From: Desmodesmus armatus
Taxonomy: Eukaryota > Chlorophyta > Chlorophyceae > Sphaeropleales > Scenedesmaceae
Length of the DNA: 64,000 nucleotides
Assembly (NCBI GenBank): GCA_007449985.2
Contig: VIIQ02000014.1
Location: 87,680 to 151,679 of the forward strand
Reading direction: 5' to 3'
Numbering within the stretch: position 1 is the stretch's first letter; every line of letters starts with the position of its first letter. Made by a program: the position numbers and the translations under genes. The notes below the pieces were generated by a model. That model was not told the DNA's origin. It ran no database searches and was given only the letters and a program-made list of their open reading frames with translations. This document shows positions 57,185 through 64,000 of the stretch, piece by piece.

Positions 57185-59488
57185 ACACACCTCTTGTGTG
57201 TCCCTGGGAATCTTCTCTCCCTCAAATCCAGGGGGTGCTGTACTGCCCATGTGAGGTAAGCCCTGCCACCCCGGTTGTGACCCTACAGGCTGTAGGGAAA
57301 ACCTACCCTTTCCCCGGGCATCAGTAAGAGCGGTCCCCCCACCTTACCCCCCCCCCCCCCTCAGCACCCCAGCACCCCCCCCCCCACACACACACCTCTT
57401 GTGCGTCCCTGGGAATCTTCTCTCCCTCAAAGTCCAGGGGGTGCTGTGCAGCCCATGTGATGTAAGCCCTGCCACCCGACCACTGCAGGGAGGGACCAGT
57501 CACCTCAGCACCAGTGGGGACATCCATCCCCCCCCCCCCACGCATCTGCCTGCACCCCCCCCCCCTCAACACCACCCACACCCCACATAGTGCCCCGAAC
57601 CTATCAACAGCCCCCCCCCCCACACACACACACACACACACACCTCTTGTGTGTCCCTGGGAATCTTCTCTCCCTCAAAATCCAGGGGGTGCTGTACTGC
57701 CCATGTGAGGTAAGCCCTGCCACCCCGGGTTGTGACCCTACAGGCTGTAGGGAAAACCTACCCTTTCCCCGGCATCAGTAAGAGCGGTCCCCCCACCTTA
57801 CCCCCCCCCCCTCCCCTCAGCACCCCAGCACCCCCCCCCCCCACACACACCTCTTGTGCGTCCCTGGGAATCTTCTCTCCCTCAAAGTCCAGGGGGTGCT
57901 GTGCAGCCCATGTGATGTAAGCCCTGCCACCCGACCACTGCAGGGAGGGGCCAGTCACCTCAGCACCAGTGGGGACATCCATCCCCCCCCCCCCACGCAT
58001 CTGCCTGCACCCCCCCCCTCAACACCACCCACACCCCACATAGTGCCCCGAACCTATCAGCAGCCCCCCCCCACACACACACACACACACCTCTTGTGCG
58101 TCCCTGGGAATCTTCTCTCCCTCAAAGTCCAGGGGTGCTGTGCAGCCCATGTGATGTAAGCCCTGCCACCCGACCACTGCAGGGAGGGGCCAGTCACCTC
58201 AGCACCAGTGGGGACAGACAGGATGCGGGACAGGGCGCCTGCATGCAGCATCCCACACAAACACGCATTTACTGTGTAGACACAGGGAGTGCTGGTGTTT
58301 TGTAGGGGTGAACATCCGTGAACAAACGAGGCTAGCCATAGAAGCAGCATGTGTGCATGTGTGCTGTTGGTATGGTAGTGTGAACATATGCCATATGGCG
58401 GCAGTGTGGAGGGCCAACGCTGCTGGACACTTTCTGAGGAAGATCAATCGTTGGTAAGGGGGGGGGTGCTCAGCATTCACCTGATTGCTGAGACCCCCTT
58501 GCAGTGCTTGACAATGGCTACGGCAAGGCAGTGAGATGTTCGACACTGTGGCACTGTAGTACAGCCCAAGCATTTGAAGACGTCGCGGCATTGCCATCAT
58601 CACTGGTCAAACCAACTCAATGAACAACTCACAGTCAACTCCACAACTTCAAGTTGTTGCAACGGTTGCAAAGCCAGCTCACCTGTCTCGAAGTTGTGTG
58701 CCCACAGGTAGTTGTTGAAGTGAAGGGCTGTGTCCTCTGCAAGCAAAACGCACACAAGCAGGGTTCAGCAAGGCATGCAGGTTCAGCTGACAGGTTCAGC
58801 AGCAAGCGCAGCACTGTGCTAGCAAGATGTGCCTTTCACTTCAGGAACCCTACCAAGAAGCCAACCCAGCAGAGGTAGGTGTGTGTGCACTGGTGAGATA
58901 TGGCACCATGCACTGTAGCCGCAACCTTGGCAACTTCGTAGCTTGAATTCATCTCAGATGAAACCAGGAGTTGTTACTGCTGGTAGTTGTGTTTGGTGTG
59001 AGCTACCACTGAGCACACTACTGATTTGCCTCAGCTGCAGTGAAGAGGTTGCTCTTGGTGTAGTAGATGTCATTGGGGCCCACTCTGCTGTAATCTGAAA
59101 TTCTGGCAATTAGCTGTGGTATGTTTGACAGCTGGCTTGCTGGGTGATCTCGATCGCCCTCACACCTGACCTGAGAAACTGGGGTACTGCAGGCCCTTCG
59201 GGGCACCCTCATGAGCCCCTGGCTCGCTGGCAAGTGCCGAGGTTGGGACTCTGTCCCCAATTACTGTACTGTACTGTACTGTACTGGTATATTTCACAAT
59301 GTGTCAAAGACGAATTTGTTACTAAACACCACTGAGTCTCTCTCACCTGCGATGAGTAGGTTGCCGTTGGTGTAGTAGATGTTGTCGGGGCCTGCAATGG
59401 CATTGATGTCGCACTTGTTGAGGGCATTGGTGTTGGTCTTGTTGTTACCTGAGATGATCACCTGCACAAGCAAGCAGCAAGCAGCAGC

Positions 59489-59545
<57 letters not shown>

Positions 59546-62500
59546 TATATTTGAGTAAATTCCCACAACGTCCACCCATCCTGTCCAGATGTGCATCTAG
59601 CCTGGCCAGCTGGACTTGTCGTTCAAGCTTCCAACCCTGCCCTTGAAAATGCCAAACAAACCAACAGCAGATCCGTCAACACCAGCTGAGAAGTCAGAGT
59701 GTTTCAGCACTGTGCTGGGCCTGAGACGATGAAAGCGCCGCACCACCCACCTCAGCTGAAGTGACACGGAATTCGTCATCCAGTGGCATGGCAAAGATGA
59801 TGCCACAGGGGTTGGCCTCCATTTGGATGTGGTCGGGGCCCAGGCCATCATTGGTGTTGTCCTTGAGCATTGCCTTGTCGACCCTGGTGATAGCCATGTA
59901 TGCAGTCCTGCTGACAGGGTCTGCAGTGCACATACACACGCATGTCTGTCATGTTTCACAACTTGTGATAGTATCCAGCACACACAGTGACGCCCCCAAA
60001 GGTACTACATTAGGGGGGTGGAAACACCACACCAGGCTCAATGTCGAGCTCGCGCGCGGGGGGGGGGGGGGGCAGGCCATCGTTGGTGTCACCCTTGAGC
60101 ATTGCCTTGTCCACCCTGGTGATAGCCATGTAGGCTGTCCTGCTAACAGGGTCTGCAGCAGGAAAAGCAAACAGTGCTTTTGACTAGTGTCTGAGACCCT
60201 CGAAGTAGTCTCAGTAACAGCCCTCCACTTTGCCACTGGCACTGAGTGAGCGGCTCACTCATGTATGCCAAAGTGAGTGGCTCACTTACTGAGTGAGGTG
60301 CTACGGGATCCCGTGCTTGCAAGCGCTGTCAGCCCAGAAGCCGCACTACATTCGAGATGCTAGCTGCACGGACACCATTTTCGCGCTTACCGAAGGTGAA
60401 GCCCTCCAGTTTCTCAAACTCAGTGGTGGCCCCCTTGATGGCGGCCACACGCTGGGACTCAAGGAAGGCAGCAGCAGACTCCTGGCCAGCCTGCACGCAG
60501 CCGGCAACACACAACACACGCAGGCAGGCAGCGGGGCAAGTTCATTGCGTTGGGGGTCAGCAGACACGTGTTGCCGATGAGCCCCAAGTACACACACATC
60601 AGCGACGCCGAACCGTCAAGCTGCTTACCCGGTATGCCCCCGGGGGGCCCCCCAAAAAACTGCAGGTGTCAAGCACCCGGCATCTCAGCAACCACACAGC
60701 AGCGAGTTGCCGCCTCGAAATCTCTTGTGCACTACTCCGGTGAAAAGCACATGAAGATGCACTAGAAAAGCAAGAGATTGAATCTGTTACAACATGCAGG
60801 GCCCGACAGAGAGAAAGCCTTACCTTGATCTTCAGGCACTGCACCATCTTCTTCTTGCCACCAACGGTCTTGATGTAGTAGGCGGAGTTGGGGTTGGTGG
60901 GGGAGAAGCCCTCGGGGCATTTGCCATCCTCCCCAGGTTGAGCTTCTTCAAAAAACTGGGAGAACCTTGTGGCAGGGTTGATAGCAAGAGCCTCAATCTC
61001 TGCCTGGTTGCCTGCAGCGCACGAGCAAGTGCATGTCATAGTGTGAGGGTCAGTTGGACTTGATCAACACATGTGTGTACCACTGTGGCACAGTGTGATT
61101 CAAGGTGGGAGTCTGTGGGGAGAAAGCAGGGAGACCCTTGTGGCAGGGTTGAGGCCACAGCTTTTATCTCCGCCTGGTTGCCTGCGATGTGTGAGTGCGT
61201 GATTCGGTGTATCAAAGTGTGAGGTAACTGAGTGTTTTGAGTTTGGCCCACAATCACTGGCTGGTTGCCTGCAGTGCAGTTTCAGATGACGGTCATCAGC
61301 GACTGCCATGGGCACTGACGTCAGCGGCTCATTACTGCCAGCCTGCCTGCACAGAGAGCTGCGGCAGCGGTCTTGCAAGGTTCACTGCTACAGTGGTGAC
61401 GGGGATCCCCTGTGCAAGCATCACACAGCGTGCCTGCTCACCTGATCCCAGCTCCACCCAGCTGACATCAAAGGCATCCTGGCCATTCACTTGACCCTTG
61501 TTGGTGAACTTTGCAGCGTACAGGGTACCTGAAGACACCACGCAGTGACGGCAGCAGCAACAGCAGCAGCAGCAGATGTTTTGGTCCATCGCCAGGCACG
61601 GGTGCAGGCCCGGCGCAGTGCAGTGAATGAACATCACACACCCTTGAAGCTGCCAGCGATACCCCAGCCAGACGCACCGTGCGTGTTGGCAACAGAATGG
61701 ACTGTCCATCAGTCACGTTCACACACGTGCTTGTGCACGTGATTGAGTGTCAACTCGCACGCGGGAAGTCATGTGTGAAAAGCACGTTCCAACACAATCC
61801 CGCTGTAAGCCCACCTTGCCCATGTACGCATGGTTGCATGTAGCCTCTACGCAGTTCCAGGCACGGTGTGGCACATACCTGAGGAAAGGTCACTTGGCCT
61901 GTCGGCGATGAACATGAGCAGGACGCCATTGCTGCCGTCGTCTGTGCTGTACACGGTACGGTTGTCAGGCATAACGACACTGCAGGCAACGGATACACAG
62001 GAGCATGGTTGCTCACGTAAGGAGCTGCACAGCTGATAAGTACAGGAATCAAGGCCCGAGAGTTGTGGTGCCTACCAAACTATGTTAGCCAAGCTGCACA
62101 ACCTTAAAACCTGCACCAGGTAAATATGCAGCGTTCTCCCATCATCAATAGCTGTCGGGCAATCAGACTGCCAGTCCAGTGTAGGTGTCGGCCAGTCCAG
62201 TGTTCAGCTATACACTGTGCTATAGCGCCCCCCCCCCCCCCGCTCACGCTGTCTCATGGGAGATGCGTCCAATGTCCTCCATTTGGTGACAAGAGTGCTG
62301 CCAGACGCTGAAGTGACAGAGATCTCTGGGGATGCCCCGTAGTTGTAGCAGCTGCACAGCAGCACACAGCACACAACACACAGCAGCACACGTTCACAAC
62401 CACCAAGCGGCCTGTAAGTCTGGCAGTCAAGCATCCACTGCTGTGACTGATGTGTATACACTGTTGTTTACTGTTCCCGTTACTGTACATGGTTCAGGTC

Positions 62501-64000
62501 AAGCCTGAACACCCCGTAGGAGCCCTGTTACACTGTAAGTGCATTGCATGCGTGGCTGCAGTGTCAAGTGGCTGCCAAAATACTGACGTGGCAGTTCAGC
62601 TGCACCTGGTGCTCACCTGAACCTCCCCTTGAACGCCTCCAGGTGTCTCCAGTAAGGGCAGCCCCCCTCCTGACCCTCAGCCTCGGCCCCAGGGTAGTAG
62701 CCGTAGTAACGGGCCATTTCCAGCACACCTGCGCAGTACAACATACGCATTCTTTTGGATCTGTGTGCATCATCTTCAAAAGATTGGTTTTGATGTTGTT
62801 CAACAGTTCATTGGATGGACTACTTCCAAGGGCCTGCCCACTGGGCACTTGGCAAGTGGGAATTGGCCCCCACCATCCACCCACCTACGAAAACTGAGTG
62901 GCGAGCTACAGAGCGAGCAGCCGCTGCTCTAGTGACTAGTCTATCACCCACAGCCTGTGGGTGCCTGGCGGCACCCTGGGCTAAGGCCGCCACGGCTGCA
63001 TGCTGCAGGATTTCGCAAGCACCCGGCTTATGTCGGGGAGACCCGGGTTCGAATCCCGGCCCACCCACCGGCCCCTTAGGGGGGGTGATAATACCCCGAG
63101 CCAGGCTGCTGACCCGGGCAAGTGCAGTGAAGGGACAGGGATCCCCTAATGTTGATTACTGCCACAGAGGCAAAGGAAGGAATGGGTGCAGAATACAGCC
63201 GGAAAAGGCATGGAGCCCGCTATTGGGTGTGCTACCCTAGGGATTCAAGGTTCCCTCAGGTCGGGACTGAGGGGACTCTCCCAGTGGGTCAAGGGTGATA
63301 CCTTACAGCATCCAAGCTCCCATGTCGAACAACATCTCCAGCCCGAATTTCGGTGGGTTTACACGGCCCCCAGGTGTGCCCCTGGGGAGTGAGATGTGGC
63401 CACGAGTGCCATTGCCCTAGACCCCCAGGCGTGTTGGTATGAAGAGCCGTCCTCAACGGACGCGAGGCCAATGGGACGAAGTCCTATGGCGTTAAGAGAC
63501 CAGGGGGGTCTCTGTATCTTTATTTAATAATACATCGGGCAACATGGGGACCACTGGTGATCTTGATGGTCGCTCACCTTCTCCTGAGGATGACTCAGCA
63601 AAGCCACAGTAGTTGTTGCGTTGGTGCAGGGCAGGAACACGTGCTCGTACTCGTTACCTGCAGAGGGGAGTAGAAAACTTTTCTTGTTGAACAACCGGTG
63701 GGCAGGCAGCCTATGCTGAAGCTGGCTGGGCTGCTGCAATTGCAGCCGAACCGCTTGCTGTGCATGCTGGCGGTGAAACTGATGGCTGTGCTAGCCCGTG
63801 TGTCTTGGAGTGCATTGAAGTGTACCGCACTTTACGGAGGCCGTGTAGTCACAAAATGCAAGCTGCAAAGTGCGGTAGTGCTGCTGTTGCATCAAGCGCA
63901 CGGCCTGCTTGTGCACTGCTATAACCCTGCATCGTCCATACATTGCCATGCACAACATCACTGGCGGCCAGGCACAGAGGTGCACTTACAGTCTGGGGGG
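55816..64000 (-). CDS. PhoX-family alkaline phosphatase, 5' end outside the window
   Basis: PhoX enzymes are secreted Ca/Fe-dependent phosphomonoesterases that scavenge phosphate. Exons: 64000-63990 (partial, GTAAGT donor), 63657-63578, 62728-62617, 62351-62248, 61979-61879, 61528-61442, 61011-60824, 60490-60391, 59920-59751, 59461-59347, 58736-58683, 58238-58091, 55935-55816. Family landmarks: GRISHETA and VMPDNRTVYSTDDGSNG; GTLYAAKFTNKG; AAFLESQRVAAIKGATTEFE; TAYMAITRVDK; NLLIAEDTALHFNNYLWA; PTGAEVTGP and YITWAAQHP. Phase is exact from 61979 to 58683. A base appears lost near 62283 and in a G-run of exon 58238-58091. The join between the two exons at 63657-63578 and 62728-62617 does not fit, so an exon is missing there. 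The stop at 55816 follows phase; another frame would end at 55778. Confidence 0.88.
55830..56250 (-). repeat. PhoX terminal exon in three copies
   Basis: The terminal exon acceptor and first 100 bases (55935-55835) recur at 56102-56000 and, more decayed, at 56245-56190. The 56102 copy keeps GYVGYIGP with synonymous differences but has lost one base before it, so only the innermost copy is intact. CTG tracts act as the polypyrimidine stretch of the acceptors. Confidence 0.8.
56450..58238 (-). repeat. Penultimate PhoX exon in eight tandem copies
   Basis: The exon end coding ITWAAQHPLDFEGEKIPRD recurs near 58130, 57885, 57680, 57430, 57225, 56960, 56720 and 56515. Two subtypes occur: one keeps the PTGAEVTGPSLQWSGG lead; the other (57680, 57225, 56515) reads LTWAVQHP with a different lead and a CCCTACAG acceptor. 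Each is followed on the minus strand by GTGTGTGTG and a G run. Only the 58238 copy has the SRILS start and a true acceptor, yet it has four G where most have five, changing frame. Confidence 0.88.
59035..59092 (-). repeat. Diverged copy of PhoX exon 59461-59347 end
   Basis: Reads GPNDIYYTKSNLFTAAE against GPDNIYYTNGNLLIA in the assigned exon. It is open but strongly changed, and using both would break the IAEDT motif formed with the next exon. Confidence 0.7.
59262..59286. repeat. (TACTG)n microsatellite
   Basis: Five TACTG pentamers in the intron upstream of exon 58736-58683. Confidence 0.9.
59485..59543 (+). repeat. (AGC)n microsatellite beside a PhoX acceptor
   Basis: About 16 AGC units plus nearby interrupted units, in the intron just upstream of exon 59461-59347. 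On the transcript it is a CTG tract preceding the TGTGCAG acceptor. Confidence 0.9.
60082..60155 (-). repeat. Duplicated 5' edge of PhoX exon 59920-59751
   Basis: Reads DPVSRTAYMAITRVDKAMLK, identical in protein to the exon start, with a CTGCAG acceptor, and then runs into a G-run (60059-60072 on the plus strand is the G tract). It has no donor in phase, so it is probably a decoy. Confidence 0.85.
61128..61280 (-). repeat. Two copies of the PhoX exon 61011-60824 edge
   Basis: 61128-61182 copies the exon start including part of the NPATR region. 61256-61275 repeats only the acceptor junction (CTGGTTGCCTGCAG on the plus strand). Confidence 0.75.
62950..63526 (+). mobile_element. tRNA-related SINE-like element, copy 2
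   Basis: The head contains a good T-arm/B-box (CCGGGTTCGAATCCCGG, 63043-63059) followed by CCCACCC. A GGGCTAAGGC stretch upstream may be a decayed A box. The body matches copy 1 (14446-14012 minus). The 3' end is a hairpin AGAGACC/GGTCTCT (63497-63515), then a T-rich tail. It lies in the PhoX intron 63578-62728, opposite to the gene. Confidence 0.75.

Noticed and set aside
62950..63070. A functional tRNA gene around the perfect T-arm at 63043-63059
   Set aside because: The acceptor stem does not pair in the right register, the A box is weak, and the sequence continues into a repeated SINE body.

Overview
The window is nuclear DNA from a green alga, most likely a chlamydomonadalean (volvocalean) species. 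The evidence is spliced genes with GT-AG introns, plant-type ARID-ELM2-SANT and GYF-domain proteins, a PhoX-family phosphatase of the algal type, a U2 snRNA, very heavy CAG/CTG and homopolymer-C content, and an interstitial CCCTAAA telomere-type motif. The species cannot be fixed from sequence alone. All protein genes I can support lie on the minus strand.

Layout. 1-3180: CAG-rich tandem repeats and unassigned sequence. 3181-3367 (-): U2 snRNA. 3571-3840: a Tourist/Harbinger-like MITE. 4707-17039 (-): an eleven-exon chromatin gene (ARID, two AT-hooks, ELM2-like and SANT-like segments, then a 1.2-kb-codon Gln/Ala-rich tail holding four copies of an unrecognised helical repeat). 17040-28820: mostly intergenic, with a dispersed TIR element and an exact threefold 1024-bp tandem array, each unit encoding a small secreted cysteine-rich protein. 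28821-52221 (-): a GYF-domain translational-repressor-type gene spread over 23 kb, with introns full of satellites and two long foldbacks. 52222-55815: intergenic, with G/C-rich tracts, the telomere-type motif and a second copy of the TIR element. 55816 to past the right edge (-): a PhoX-family alkaline phosphatase gene, with a tRNA-related SINE in one intron.

The most striking property is architectural. In all three large genes nearly every exon has one to eight local, partly decayed tandem copies of an exon edge together with its splice site. Some copies keep open frames; others carry stops, lost key residues or frame changes. This is most extreme for the GYF exon (four copies), the penultimate PhoX exon (eight) and a 15-copy exon-like array in the GYF gene. 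Exon models were rebuilt by hand by matching splice sites and reading phase. Phase closes exactly across all eleven exons of the first gene. The GYF and PhoX models close only if four single-base losses in short homopolymers are treated as assembly errors or real lesions.

No operon-like or pathway link is visible among the genes: one is a predicted chromatin co-repressor, one a predicted mRNA/translation regulator, one a phosphate-scavenging enzyme, and one a triplicated secreted peptide.
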